This document shows positions 11,020-23,703 of a DNA stretch of 64,000 bases, piece after piece. Origin of the DNA: Rhizoctonia solani (lineage: Eukaryota > Basidiomycota > Agaricomycetes > Cantharellales > Ceratobasidiaceae); contig NC_057370.1 in assembly GCF_016906535.1 (NCBI RefSeq), positions 1,674,001 to 1,738,000 of the forward strand, written 5' to 3'. The position numbers were made by a program, and so were the translations under genes. The notes beneath the pieces are model-generated. The model did no database searches, was not told the origin of the DNA, and saw only the letters and a program-made list of their open reading frames with translations. The first letter of the stretch is position 1, and every line of letters starts with the position of its first letter.

Positions 11020-14000
11020 TTACATGTAATACATGCGCTGAAAAGGTGTTCAGTCATGCGGGACCGGAGCCTCAACAAATAAATTCGTGCTTACCTGACG
11101 TTGGTTGGCGTGCAATGGACGCCAGGCCTGTTGGTAGTGTTGCTCGGTGTAATCGACATCACCGTCGTCGGACAGGTGAACGTCAGGAGTAAAATGGAAG
11201 TTACCTCGGGCGGAGATGATCTATAAAGGATAAAACGGTCAGTAACTGTGAAAGATTGGCGAATTAAGATATACGCATACATCAGCGTCTGGAATAAATT
11301 CAATTAGAATGTAGAAAAGACGATTTGAACGATAACTAACAATAGACGGGGGCAGGTATACTGACGCTACGAGTTGATCGAGCGTAAATGTGACAGAGCG
11401 CATGAGCAACACTTTGGAGCCTGTATTTGATACGAAACTCAGCATTCCTGTCCATAATTTTAATTTATTTCGTTACTTACTTATCGGAAGAGTAGCCCAT
11501 CTCGTCAAGGAGCACAGTATAGTGGGACGGGGAAGAAGCTGAACGACATGAATAAGCTAGAAAGACCCAATTTACCATTTACTCACTCCCTTTCAACCCA
11601 GGATGAGACTGGAGATAAAAGTCCCATATAGCGCTAGTACGAGTTAGACGCGTTGCCGTGATAAATACGAAACTGGCACTTACGGGTGCGTGATACCTTG
11701 GTCTACGACTGTGCCTGGTTGGCAGTTTCCAGATCGGTCGACATTCTGCTGGTCCCCAAACAGCCGAACGTGGTGGCCCTTCCCGACACATACAAAGGTT
11801 AACTTGGGTTGAATCCGGAGCTCCTCGAAAGCATCTATAGAATATGTGAGTTCATGCTATCTACTAAACTTATTGTTGCTTGCCCTTCATTTCTTTGATT
11901 TCTTCCCTCCCAAACGTACCGAATTGGCCCTCAGACAGCCCATCCCTGTAAGGCGCATGATATAAGAGAATAAGTGTAATGACTGCTTATCTCACATACC
12001 GGAAAAACAGAATGTGCTGTGGTGGAGTATTCCTGTTCGCCGCTGCAAACGCCTTGACGAGACTGATAGTCGTTCGCTTCAGTCCTGTAATCCTTTCTTC
12101 GCGAGATGCCTGAACGTTGGAGTCCGCCGCGTACTGGCAGCTATTGATGTCCATGCTCCCGACTACAGCGCTAATTGAGGGATGTCCGCGACTACCAGGT
12201 GGAGGATGGCTCACATCGCCACCTAATATAATTAGATGTGTATTCCTAACATGTGACTCAACTTACCCATCACCATTGTTGGACGATCCCACTGAAAGGC
12301 TTGTCGTGGGATAAAGTTGGTCCCGCCAAGTTTCGCGTGTACTCTGATCGAAACCATGTCATTCATCAAATAATGAATCAATCGCAATGCAGCTTACTTC
12401 AAGACCAAGTTATTGAGATACTGATCGTCATTTCTCTGACCCGCATATTTCGATCCCACCACACACTGTGTAGCCACACCCATCTCGCAATCACCCCAAC
12501 GTTTGATCGCGGCCCGGATTTCTGGCGCAGGGAACGGGATGACACACACAATGAGGTCAGGCATTTTGAACAGGTTACGAGGGTCTTCTCCTTTTAGCAT
12601 AGGATGGCCCTTGAGCGACCAGGTTCTTTGCAACGCGTCTTTTCCAAGCTGTGTTAAAGACTGGTATATGTTAGTGTGATCAATACAGTGGAATAAAATA
12701 AAAATCGGGGGAACCCACAGAAGGAATGTCATGCACGGGGAACTGGGAGACAACTGGTTCATCGTCCAACACCACTAGAACAATCCTGATCAGCAAATCT
12801 GGAGCTATCGTGAGTAAACTAGCGCATACAAATACCACGCTCCTTCATTACTTGGGCCAACCTCTTCGCCAACCGAGAACCAAGGGCATTGCCTCCTTGT
12901 TGGGCAAACAACGCAATTGCCCAGCATCCAACCTTTGCGGGTTTGAACATCGTTTTACGGACCATGTTCCATGTCCCGTTAGATACGTTCTAGATTGACA
13001 GTGTCAGAAGGACAGTGGTGGTAACTTTTTTCAACTTGCCAAAGTTTGCCTATCACCGAATTCGATCTGGGGTGGATTGAGAACCCTTGCTTGAACTGTG
13101 ACAGGCTCCCGATCGACCTGAACTCCAGCACCACGAAGATAATCCGACTGATTATATTGTAGTTGCTAACAGTATTGTGTTGGTCAATTACTATACTCAC
13201 AACCATGTTCAATTATTTCACCTGGAATCCTTGTGTAATTTGCCTAATGCGCTGATCAGGTCTCTGAGTGGAAAAATTCAGCACATCAGGCGTAAGATCA
13301 GGAGGCACTGGCCGCTTGAGGATCTGGTGAGGGGCAATCTCGAGGAATTCCATCGGGAAAGCGGCATCACGATTGATAATAACGCAGGGTGCCCTCGGAT
13401 ACTGAACGCGAGCGCCGTGTGCGTCTCGCATATGTTGCTAATGTCAGGTTTGTAAATAGTGTTGGGGTGACAAAGAGTCAAGAAACATACCGATACGGAC
13501 ACTTGTTGGCCGTCCTTGTCAAACATATAGCTGTCAGGCCCATCCCTATGAAAGCTCTTAATTGATTTGGTCTTGTCGGTTCGCCTCGGAACAGTGGCGA
13601 TAACTTTGACTCCCTTTAGGACTCGCGTCAAAGAGATTAGCTGAGCCTCCTGTAGCTGGCCCAGCTCGCGAGGATCCCTAAGTTTAAGAAACTCCATGAC
13701 AAAATCCAAAACGGAGATAGGCCGAAAGCTAGTTAAGGTGGTCGGTCAGTAGGCTGAAACGTGGAAGCGATAAACCAACGTACACCACGCCAGTAGCAAC
13801 ATCGATGTTCACAAGCATGCGACCAATGGCTGGCCTCACGCTCCTATATGCGAATATTAATAAAAGAGGTATATATCCGTAGTTAATACGCACTGGAAAA
13901 ATCCGCGATAAAGTTTGAACCCTCTCTTTAGGTCTTTCGACACCCCAGGAATGTCCATAAAAAATGATGACCCTTTAAGGGGATAGTCGGAGTTTGTAAC

Positions 14001-14906
14001 GGGAGCCATACGAATAACGTAGTTTAGAGCCGTCACAGCAATCTGAGTAGCATCGGCTTGGTCAATACCGACGCGCCCGCCCATAAGAGGGTCGAGTGCA
14101 CTGTAATAGCTTTAGAAAAATTTCCCTGCCTGGCTGTTCTATTCTCACCTCATGTTGATGAGTCCCGCAAACTTGAGCTTAACCACCCGGCGTCGCCCTG
14201 GCCGCCTAGTGTTCGGCCTACCCGAGGTATCGACCTCAAACTAATTGTGCTGATAAATTATTAAGTTCCCAATGGAGTGTCCGCGCCTACCTCGCCTGCC
14301 GGATGAAATGAAAACTGGTTGATGGAGAACAAATTCTTTCGACCATCGTAAACACCGCGAGGCCGAAAGATGGCTGCTTCACGAGCCTGAAGCCTGTCAA
14401 TTATCTCCCGGTTACGAGGTGGTGGGAGATCGACTGGTACACCGTCTGCTCGAACATGCCATCAACAAAGGGGTTACATTTGGGAATCTGACCCATCAGT
14501 ACGCACCCTCTTCAATAGTTACTGTATGCGGTTTTATTAGATTATACGCATCGCAGCTTGACATCTACTTACCATCATAGTGATGCCACTGACCCCCCCT
14601 GGGGTATGAAATACCAAACATATTTGTTCGTACTTGAACCTGCCGACCCTGAGTCCCGGGTGAACGCGGAGGCACCCCGAATAGGTTCGTCGCGTTACTG
14701 GTATCTCTCATGGCCGCGGCAGACGGGTAATTCACAAAGCTGCTAGGTGAGAGGGGGAGGAGAGGGGGAGGGGCTAAGTAGCGTGGATGAGGCCGATAAA
14801 GACCACCAGAATGAGGCTTCACACCCAGACAGTCACGTGGTGATGGCCGCGTGGCTCTTGTGGCTGATGAAGACCCCCCAGTGACACTATCATTACATAC
14901 GATCAT
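11020..14906 (-). CDS. Argonaute (QDE-2-like) RNA silencing protein
   Basis: The gene has the full Argonaute order: a Pro/Arg/Gly-rich leader (14600-14900), an N domain with FEVDTSG..., a linker (FFMDIPGVSKDLKRGFKLYRG), PAZ (SVLDFVMEFLKLRD, AHGARVQYPRAPCVIINRDA), Mid (FKMPDLIVCVIPFPAPEIRA) and Piwi (TMVMGGDVSHPPPGS; RDGLSEGQF; HYTVLLDEMGY). Catalytic positions: D in GGDVSHP, E in the REERITG segment, D in RDG, and in the place of the usual histidine an aspartate (VYYAD). The last exon is tiny and gives a C-terminus QRMYYM, with the stop at 11020-11022; many Argonautes end in a short aromatic tail of this kind. About a dozen short introns interrupt it, all with GT-AG signals that keep frame. 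It should load small RNAs and slice or silence targets (quelling, RNAi, antiviral defence). The exact start is uncertain; the ATG at 14906 is the most upstream in frame. Confidence 0.92.
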
Positions 14907-15019
14907 GCATTGCTACTTCTCTGTGTTTCTCTGAATATTAGGATTCTTGTAGAAACTGCCTCTTATGGGAATATACATACACCCATAGCTTCTACTACAG
15001 GTAACCCCTGCGCTTTGTT

Positions 15020-16793
15020 CTATAACATACCCCCCACAAGAGCCACAATTGCCTGGGTTATTAGGCTCACCCTCCTTTCTGGGGATGCAAACGTGTGCTC
15101 ATCGACCTTGCTTGTATTCTTCTTTATATTCAAAATCTCGTTCTTTAAGGCGGTTCGCAATGAGTTATTGTGTTCAGGGACTGAGAGAAGAAATGAGATT
15201 TCGGTGTCGAGATGAGCTGATCTGGAATTAAGATTGGTGGACCCGAAAAGGGTAGCACATGGTAATTCGTTGAAGGATGGCATAAGCCAGATACCTGTGA
15301 GGAATGGGATAGCGGGTGAAACAATTATAAAGACAGACTCACCTTTGGCATGATAAGTCCAGCCAGTTCGACTCCATTCTCGTAGCTCAATCCCTTTATC
15401 TTCATCCCATTGTCGGTGTGCAGCGAGAACACGATCCCAGAATCTTCGTTCAAGAAGGGTGTAACCCTCAGGTATTCTACCAGAAAGCCCCTTAGACCCA
15501 AGGAATCCGTTCGCCTACACAAAATTGAAGCTAACCATGATGTGACATAAAACCTAACTAAACTCACGCTTGGACTTGCCGCAACTACCCGATAATCTGC
15601 CTTGGACGCCACTGCTCGATCTTGATAGGGGCCATAGAGGGCAAAATATCCACTGGTGATTTCGACCAACGGTGTCTCTAGTAGTTCCTCGGAATCAAGA
15701 AGGTCGAAGAGGGCGTGCAAACATCGTTCTTCTTCATGTATTCCAAGTACTCCAGACTGTACCATGGGGAACACAACAACCTGGTTGCCGGTATCGTCCT
15801 GTGGTTTGGTACAACGCACTCCAGTTTGGAAGTTGTTGATCTCCTCCTTTGCCAAGTTTGCAAAACTATACCGAGAAGAACCGTGACGCGGCCAATCCAA
15901 GGCATATCCCAATGAAGACTCAGAGGTAGCTCGTAGAGTTGACGAATACCCTGCAAATACACGTAACAGACGAACCAAGTAGTCGGCTATATCTGGGGAT
16001 CTGGTAAAATGGATATAACGGTCCTGTCGATTTGTAAAGTAAGACGAGTTGAGATTTGCTCTATGAACACGAGGGTAAGATGCCTATAGCAGTTTAACAA
16101 TGGTACTTACCCACTCAACAAAACCTCGTCATCCACTAGATAGACTTTGGCGTGCCAAGTTCCCCAGCCTTCGTCAAATCGCCGGGGTACTAGAAAACGC
16201 ATGGGTCCACTAAGTTTTGGGGATCGAAATAGTCTAACTTGAACTCGATCTGGATAAGCATCGATCAATGGGAGCAGCAAGTGTGCAGGTGATGTCTGTG
16301 TTTTGGAGGGGCGTGTTGATCGAAGCGCGTCGACTTGAATTGTTACTTCTAGCTCGCTATTTCTAGACAATGCGTCCGAGAGCGTGGACACCTAGGCGAA
16401 TCTCGGGTTATTCATGAGTCCTGCCCGTACACCAAGAACCACATACAAGTTGATGTTCTGTTTCTCCAATATACAGAGTTGAAATTACGATACGCTGCTT
16501 GGCTCTGGATATCATATCCTGAGATTGACGTCAGTCACATAAAATGCGATGCAAATTCGACAAACCAGGAGTCTTTGATAGTATCCATTCGGCTCTCTTA
16601 AAATAGATATGTTATCTCCTGGTAGCTGAAATGCCGGAAGTATGTTCGACATGGTCTTTGCCAACAAGTAAGGTAAGTTAGGTTTAACCTGATCTCTGTG
16701 AGCACCAATATGTAGAGTTGAGTAAAAAGCATGCCCTTGCATTCTAGGAGCTCCCTTCAGATACCGCATTCGCCATTGGCACAGTCGAAGCAT
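15020..16793 (-). CDS. PGS1: Phosphatidylglycerophosphate synthase (CDP-DAG:glycerol-3-P transferase)
   Basis: This mitochondrial enzyme makes phosphatidylglycerophosphate from CDP-diacylglycerol, the first committed step to cardiolipin. Two HKD-type motifs of the phospholipase D superfamily are visible: HAKVYLVDDEVLLSGANLN (about 16110-16165, H-x-K-x4-D) and WTYHAKGIW followed by GSTNLNSRS (about 15240-15350). An AKQRIVIS/LYIG segment lies upstream near 16470-16500, as in Pgs1 proteins, and the C-terminal KVDEHTFASPERRVSLITQA segment matches the family's end. The ATG at 16793 starts an Arg-rich, acid-poor leader (MLRLCQWRMRYLKG) suitable as a mitochondrial presequence. Six or so exons; the exon around 15360-15500 is read in a different frame from the longest open frame there. 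It lies 113 bp from the Argonaute start, same strand. Confidence 0.88.
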
Positions 16794-17076
16794 TGATTCA
16801 GATTGCTAAGTTACTCCTCGCACTTAATAGCTGGTCGTGTTGTGTCCGAAAATCACCTACCCATAACTGAGATCGACAGTCTGGAAAGGAAAGGACCCTG
16901 TGCTTAGTAATTACTTGAAACGGATCAAGATTCGACTGATTTCCCACCTTCAGTCTCGTGGCTACACCTGTAGTATCCACCGCAAATCCCCATCAAACCT
17001 CCCAAAAGGCCCCATATAAGGCATCTAAAGTCCCCGGTTCCCTCCTCCTACTTCTCTACCACTATCGCCTCGAGTC

Positions 17077-18061
17077 ATGGCCTATTGCGATCGTTGCGAC
17101 CGTTGGTTCAACTCAGAATACGCTTACAATGCACACCGACGCGACTCTAGCAGCCATTACATGTGCTGGAAATGTGACAAGGACTTTCAAACCAGTACTC
17201 GACTTGACCAACACTTGAGGCAATCGAGTAGACATAACTATTGTACCTATTGTGATGAAGACTTTGAAGATCAAGATGACCTCAATGAACATTATGAAGA
17301 CTGTCATGAATTTTGTCACTCTTGCAATATGGTACGCTTCGGGATAGTTGTACATCACTGAGTTAACTTACGTTCGTCTTTGTACCAGTGGCTTGAAACG
17401 GCCAATGATTTAGTGGAGCATAATACGGAAGAACATTATTACTGTGTAGAATGCGACCGCCTATTCATGAATTTGAACAATCTTCAAAATGTATGTCTTA
17501 TGTCTTTTACGTCCCTTTGACACATGAGTGATACGAGTGATCTTAAATGCCGATTGCCAGCATCGTAACTCTTCAATCCATCGTCCTAGGAACATTACTT
17601 GCCCAGGAAATGGGTGTAACGCTCAGTTCGTAAATAAGAGCGCTCTGCTCTTGCATTTTGAAGGAGGCAGTTGTAAATCTGGACTTACTCGCCAAAAGCT
17701 AAACCGGCTCATTGCAGAGCGCGATAGCTCCAACTTTATAACCAACCCGAACCGACTCCTCACTGGTTCGACCGAGACTTGGGCTACCCAAAAAGCTTGG
17801 AACGGACATGCATACGAATGCTATTTCTGTCACAAGGAATTCCGCTCGCTTGCTCAATTGAACCAGCATCTTGCAAGCCCCGTGCACGAACAACCCCTAT
17901 ACCATTGCCCTAAGCTTGGGCACGGCTGCAGAGCTCAGTTCAAGACGGCTAGTGGGCTCTGTCAACATATTGAGGATGGATCATGTGGCGTCGCCAGGTT
18001 TAAGGCGATTCAGGATAGTATGGAGATCCTGGTTCGTGGAGTTAGACGCATCGCCTTTTAA
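17077..18061 (+). CDS. C2H2-type multi-zinc-finger protein
   Basis: Three exons (17077-17331, 17389-17490, 17561-18061) join in phase and give 285 residues. About eight finger-like units fill the protein. Examples: CDRCDRWFNSEYAYNAH, CWKCDKDFQTSTRLDQH, CTYCDEDFEDQDDLNEHY, CVECDRLFMNLNNLQNH, CYFCHKEFRSLAQLNQH. Two longer units use C-x4-C with an inserted Gly/Asn (CPGNGCNAQF; CPKLGHGCRAQF) and end in G-S-C instead of a second histidine. This mixed C2H2/C2HC arrangement occurs in a fungal family of unknown function. Nucleic-acid binding is likely; whether it binds DNA or RNA cannot be told. The product is almost entirely fingers, with only a short C-terminal tail. It diverges from PGS1 (283 bp apart). 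Confidence 0.85.
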
Positions 18062-18574
18062 CCCTACGAAGGAAGCCTCAACAACCCCCACTAAAGTGTA
18101 CTATATGCGTGCTCTTGACTGTAAATAAGGGACGATTGAATATACCAAATGGGTTTCCGTTTTTGTCTGCGTCAGGGGTTATCTTTGCTACCTGTTATAT
18201 CCTTGCCCAACTAAGATACACCCCATTCTGGATTGGGTGATCCTTCCCTAAAAGAGTCCTGCAACATCTAGCTGCTTCGGGTTTACAAAGTTATTTACAC
18301 TACTAGGTATCATCGCTTATGACAAATTCGTGGCTTTTACTTGGTGTAATTAGCGCAGGGGACACTCTTCATACTCGGCATAACCAGTGACCGTTTCCAA
18401 CAATGAAAAACCGTATGAAAATGACTGCATTAAACATTATCACTTACAAGACTCACAACCCAACTACAGTATCGTAAGTACATGTGTGGCGAGCCCAATT
18501 GTACAAGTCAATATATCCACAAAACCGTAACACAAAGAGAAAATAGAAATATTGCATGTTCAGTCCTCCGCGAC
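18062..18574. other. Convergent intergenic region
   Basis: These 513 bases lie between two stops. I see no gene, repeat or RNA signature. Confidence 0.4.
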
Positions 18575-21500
18575 TCATGTAGTCTCATGGAACACAGGTG
18601 CATATGGGTAATTCATACCGTCCATATGGTTCGCATCTCGTACCGGGGACCCAGTTCCAGACGCAAAAGGTCCAGGTGAACCAACCCGCGGGGTGATGAA
18701 CCCAGAATTGCCTCCCATTCCAATCACGAATCCTCCGCTCAATCCACCAAGTTGGGTGCCGTAGCCTGTTTGATCCAGCATAAGTAACGCACTCACACAC
18801 CATGTCAAAGAAAAAAACCATCGGGGCTTACCGGGCATGAGCATCGAATCCCAAAATCCGTCGGAGAACATTTGGCCCATGCCTAGTCCATCCATGTTGT
18901 GATTTTCCGGATCGAGGTGCCCGTGATGTGAAGGTGGGAACGCCTCGTCTGTGTGTATTGGGACCTCTAACGGGCCGAGGGGACCATCCCCGGTAGGAGG
19001 ATACATTCTCATTCCGTTGAACGGGATTTCTCCCATTGGTTCGTTGTGAGAAAGAGTAGGACCCGCATGATGTTGGGCATGTCCTTCTGCGTCTACTTCT
19101 TGACCATCCGCAGCGGGTAATAGTTTTGGAGACGGAGGAGCAGTAACAGCCTCTTTCTTTGCGGCAATGAGGGCACGAAGGAATGTGCTGTACAATGCCG
19201 GGGTGTGGTACGGATTGGCTGCGATTTGCTCTAGCACATCAGCAACGTCGTTGACGATTTGGAGCGTCTTTTTCTCGTTGTCAAGGAAAGCAGAGAATTC
19301 TGGCCGAATGAGCTGTAGAAGACGGTATTAGACATCTTGCCACCATCAAGTTGCGAAACAACTTACCTTCAACAGAGTAAGAACCGCATAAGACGTGAAT
19401 ACGAAATGCGAATCCGGAGAGTAACGCATGTATCCACGGGGAGCCAACTCGTCACGCACTACCAGGACACAAGACATAGCCGACGTGTGACACCGGGAGA
19501 AGAAATGTCCAATGTCAACCCGCGAGCGTTCCATAGCATTCTGGAGCCCAAACGAGTTGATGACCAACATGGCGTAATGGTAGTAGAATGTTGCGGCCAG
19601 CGAACGATAGTCGGCGCTCGGAGATGTGTCATTCCTTGATAGAATGTTAGTTTGTCGTCCATCGGCATGCGGACTGTTACTCACTTGCGGCAGTATTCCC
19701 AATCATCACTCCAGGCTTGCAACTGGGACTCGATCGTCTTGATGACCAACAAGTAGTCGCAGTCTGTTTGCAAACCTGATGCAGATTGCGTTCCTGAATA
19801 CAAAAAGTCAAGGCTTCGTGAAAGGATACGTTGCATCTCCTGCGTGATGATGGTTTAGCGAGACGCCACTGCTGAGTCAGGGTGGGCCAACTTACCAGAT
19901 ACGCAACAACACCGGCATCTTGTTCAATGGAATCCGGCTGCTTCCACCACTGTCCTGCGTTCCGAATCACAAAACTATCCGATCGTTAGCGTGCTTCCTA
20001 AATTTAATTTGAGAGAGAAAGAGACAGAGGAAACACTTACTCTTCTTTGATCGAATGCGGTTTACCCATCTGCGCGCTGAGGCTACGATCGAGAATGTAG
20101 CATACCCTGCAAAACACCATTAGCCATCAGAAAAGGCTGGAACAAGGGTCGCACTTACAGCCAAGTGCGTTCGCGATTCCGAATCTCCCTAGCCCTGGCC
20201 CGGCTTTCTGGAGAGTCATCCAGCTGCGGTTGGCTCTTGCGGTGGAGGTTGAGATCGGTTGCCATTCGAATCCCAAGGCCGAGAAGAAGCCAAGTCTTAT
20301 CTTGTTCATAACGTTCTACAGGACCTGAGCCCCATAGGGATAGAAGAATGTATGCTTGAACAATCTAGAGCCAAATTAATTGGTTACGTGACAGGCGTAC
20401 TGAGAGCTGGGCTGACTCACCTCAACGCTCTTGTATCCCCTTTCCGGAACACTGAACGCGAGTTTTTTGGCAATCGCTCCAAGTTTCAAGTAGAGCTCGG
20501 GCTTTTTGGAGTAAAACTTGGCCGCAATAGAGCAGACTAGGAGGGTGTTAGAGAATTTATCGAGTCCTGGGACAACGTATACGCACTTGTAGTAAGCAAG
20601 AACGGGCTACGTGAGCAAATCATCGACGGGGTATGAAACCCGCGCTCCAATAACCCACTTTGAGCCTACAAATTGAAACAAATTAGAACCCTAGAGCAAA
20701 ATATATGGAACGCTTCGCGTACATTCAGGTGATCAAAATATCTGGGATAAAAATTAATTCCGTTTTCACATGTAAGCGAGACAAGGATGGCACTCACATC
20801 TCAAACAACTCCAAAACTTCCTCGGTTGAGACAAAACTCAGCATCTCGGGTTGGACTTGGCGCTCGATATACAGGCGGCGCAATGGCAAAATGTTCATTG
20901 GTCCTAGAGGAGAGGTTAGATAAAATAATCCAACGGATGAATGCACATACCGGGCTTGAAGTATGCGTCCGAGGCAACCCCAACGGGTCGACCGTCTACT
21001 TTGCCACTTCCGTCATCTTCATTGAGATTTCCTGGAAGCATACCCCCGATCCCGGAAGAAGTTCCCTTGTCACGGCGGTTTGCCAAGCTGGCTTCGGCCA
21101 GGAGTCCCAGCGGATTAAGTGTGTTATCTGGAAGCATGTGAAGGCGGGGCGAGCTGGACCGTGGTTTCTCGAGAGGCTTTTGGAGCGAAGAGCCGGTGCT
21201 CGTGTTGGTCATGTCGGGGGTGCTAACCGAGGGAGATCCCATGAGAGCTTGAACAGACGGTGAGGAGGGAGTCGGCGAACGAGTGACGGTGCCAGCAGGG
21301 AGCGAATTGATGCCCGGATGAGAGATCGAGTGCATCAACGTGTCAAGAGTGACCTCCATGCGCTTGAGTTGGCGCATGAGATTTTCTTGTTTTCTGTATG
21401 CAGATGAGGATCAAGTCGTTTGGATCAGATGTGCACACTTACTTGGATGGCTTTTTGCCCCTATTGCTCTCCTCGAAAACACATTCATGGTTGTTTGAGC

Positions 21501-22202
21501 GACAACGGTCACACTTTCCAGAGGAATCATCGCCTGCACCAACACATTTCATTTTCAGACGTCGGCAGTTCATGCATGCCCTGTCAATTGATGAGCAAGA
21601 GCGCTGTGCAGTGGGTCGAGTCACACCTACTTGGAGCCACGAGTGGCCTTGGGCTTAGGGCCTGCACCACTAGCCGGAGTGCCAGACTCGTCGTCATCGT
21701 CGTCTTGTGCCTGTGTGTTCTGCTTGTGCTTCTTGGCTGCGGTTCCCCCGCCGGCCTTGGTGCGCTTTTTATTGCCTTTTCCGTCATTTCCGCCAGCCAC
21801 GGGTTCGTCGTCGCTTTCCCCGCCATCGTCGTCGTCATCGGAGCCATCGTCGGGCTCCTGTAGCTGAGCAAACTGCTGGGCTTGCTGAAATTGCAATTGA
21901 GACCCCCTCTGCTGCTGCTGCTGATGTGGCTGAGTGTACCCAGGGGGGTATGGGTATGGGCCTTGAGCAGAAGAGTGGGCGAGCTGCTGGTGGGAGCCGA
22001 CTAGGGCGGGGTCGAGGGGGAGTGGAGGCGGGGGCATGAGATGGGGAGAAGGCTGCTTGTGGAGAACATGTGGATGTTGATAGTATGCTTGGGTATTTCC
22101 GGGTTGTAAATGGGAATGGATCTGCGATGTATGGCCGTGGCCGTCCTGAGCCTGAGCCTGAGCCTGAGCCTGAGGAAATGAAGCATGCGGAGGGGTCGGC
22201 AT
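18575..22202 (-). CDS. Zn2Cys6 fungal transcription factor
   Basis: The N-terminal 190 residues are Gln/His/Pro-rich, followed by an acidic stretch and a Lys-rich patch (GNKKRTKAGG). The binuclear zinc cluster sits at about 21470-21590: ACMNCRRLKMKC, then a 10-residue loop, then CDRCRSNNHEC, the six cysteines of a Gal4-type DNA-binding domain. The splice before it (GTAGGT...GACAG) restores the ACMNC frame. A coiled-coil-like segment follows (ENLMRQLKRMEVTLDTLM), then a Ser/Pro linker and the middle homology region spread over many short exons (18800-20950). The C-terminus ends in a Gly/Met-rich tail. Genes of this layout (poly-Gln leader, late zinc cluster) are common in Agaricomycetes; the target genes cannot be predicted. 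It is divergent from the DTD gene. Confidence 0.87.
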
Positions 22203-22861
22203 CCTTTGCGTGCCGTAGAGAGCGAGTCGGCTATTGAGTGGTCAGTTGCGAGCCGGTAGCGGGTCGTTTTCACAAGACGAATAACCGGTTGGGCTGATGA
22301 CAATACAGATATAGGAAAAGAAATAGCCACCGCTGATCCTCCCTTTCTCTCCGTTGTCAGCTCGATACAACACCTCACAAGTGCGTTCGAGTGCAGAGGA
22401 TGGTCAGCAAGAGGGTGAAAAAAAAAGAGATCAGACCTTCGGGTCGGCGCCCCTCCACTCAAGTTCTCAAAATACCAAGACACTCAAGCGATATGTAACT
22501 CTCCCCTGACAACAAACCACAGGCGCTTATCTGAATAAATGATCACCCGACCCATGGCCCCCACCGCCTCTTGTCCTTGTTCTCTTCGGTTGTTCTGTAC
22601 TTCCCATCACAGATACACATACACTATTTTGACTCGATCCTCCCCGTCAGTTCGCGCGGTTCAATCGGATTTCAACTTTTCACGGGCCAATCGCATCTTG
22701 AGCTTGGTCCCACCGGGTCGAGGCGCTGATATAATACACCCGCCCCTGATCCCTTATGTCGTTCCGCTAGTCCAAATTGGATCGTCGCGGGGACAATTGA
22801 TCTGGTTTGGCTCTCGTTTTTACGCTCTTCCCCCGACCTTCCTTCTCGCCGAAATTTTGAT
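22203..22861. promoter_or_regulatory. Divergent promoter region of the Zn2Cys6 factor and DTD gene
   Basis: This 659-bp stretch separates two start codons. Open frames here have no recognisable content. I see no repeated operator-like motif. Confidence 0.4.
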
Positions 22862-23703
22862 ATGCGTGCGGTGATCCAACGTGTCTCGTCCGCTTCCGTT
22901 ATAGGTAAGCCTAATAAATTGATCTTTTGATAGGTTGTTCACTAATTATGTGTCGGCGAACCCAGTCGACTCTAATGTAGTTTCATCGATTTCGAATGGG
23001 CTCATGTGCCTCATCGGCATTGGTGACGGTATGTGAAGTACATAATAGCCTAGGTCCTTCCCTCCATTAGAATCAATCCGACCCGAGCATCCAGACGATA
23101 CGGCAAAGGACTCGGAATATATCGTAAATAAAATGTAAACGTTTCACCTCCCGGAATCATCGCATATATTGATTTGCCACCCAAGCTTAAACCTCAAAGT
23201 ATTCGATGACCCAGAGACCGGAGCAATGTGGAAAAAGAGCGTCAAGGATATCGAGGGCGAGATTCTGTGCGTCTCCCAATTCACACTCATGGCCAAAACC
23301 ATCAAGGGGGCGAAACCAGACTTTCATAAAGTGGGTCAATAGGTCACAAGTGTGCCATTTTGAAACTAAACTAATCAAGGAATGCAGGCGATGGTAAAAC
23401 TCTAAACCCACTGGACCGGCTCTCCGCTCACCGATAATAGACAGGCGAACTATCCCGTCCATTCTATGCCTCGTTGCTCGAATCAATGGGGCGCGCATAC
23501 GTCCCCTCACGAATTAAAGGTTGGTACATCTTGCGCCCTCTCTCCCCTCCTATTCTCTCCTCACACCCCTACTGACGCAATTTAATATAGATGGCCAATT
23601 CGGAGCAATGATGAGCGTATCGCTAACCAACGAAGGCCCCGTTACGCTCACCATAGACTCGCGTAAATTCGAGTATACGCCAGTTGCTGAAAACTTCCGC
23701 TAA
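22862..23703 (+). CDS. DTD1: D-aminoacyl-tRNA deacylase
   Basis: The enzyme removes D-amino acids (and glycine) wrongly attached to tRNAs. The first exon is very short: MRAVIQRVSSASVI at 22862-22904, then an intron with donor GTAAGC. Later exons give LMCLIGIGD (near 23000), NLKVFDDPETGAMWKKSV, ILCVSQFTLMAKTIKGAKPD (23270-23330) and, in the last exon, MMSVSLTNEGPVTLTIDS with the stop at 23701-23703. The S-Q-F-T-L motif and the N-x-G-P-V-T motif are the two signature active-site elements of the DTD family. Five or six exons, with at least four short introns. The reading looks intact. Confidence 0.9.

Noticed and set aside
22001..22483. 160-codon minus-strand frame over the Zn2Cys6 gene start
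   Set aside because: Out of frame with the zinc-factor reading and rich in Arg/Leu repeats from the poly-Gln/Ala codons.
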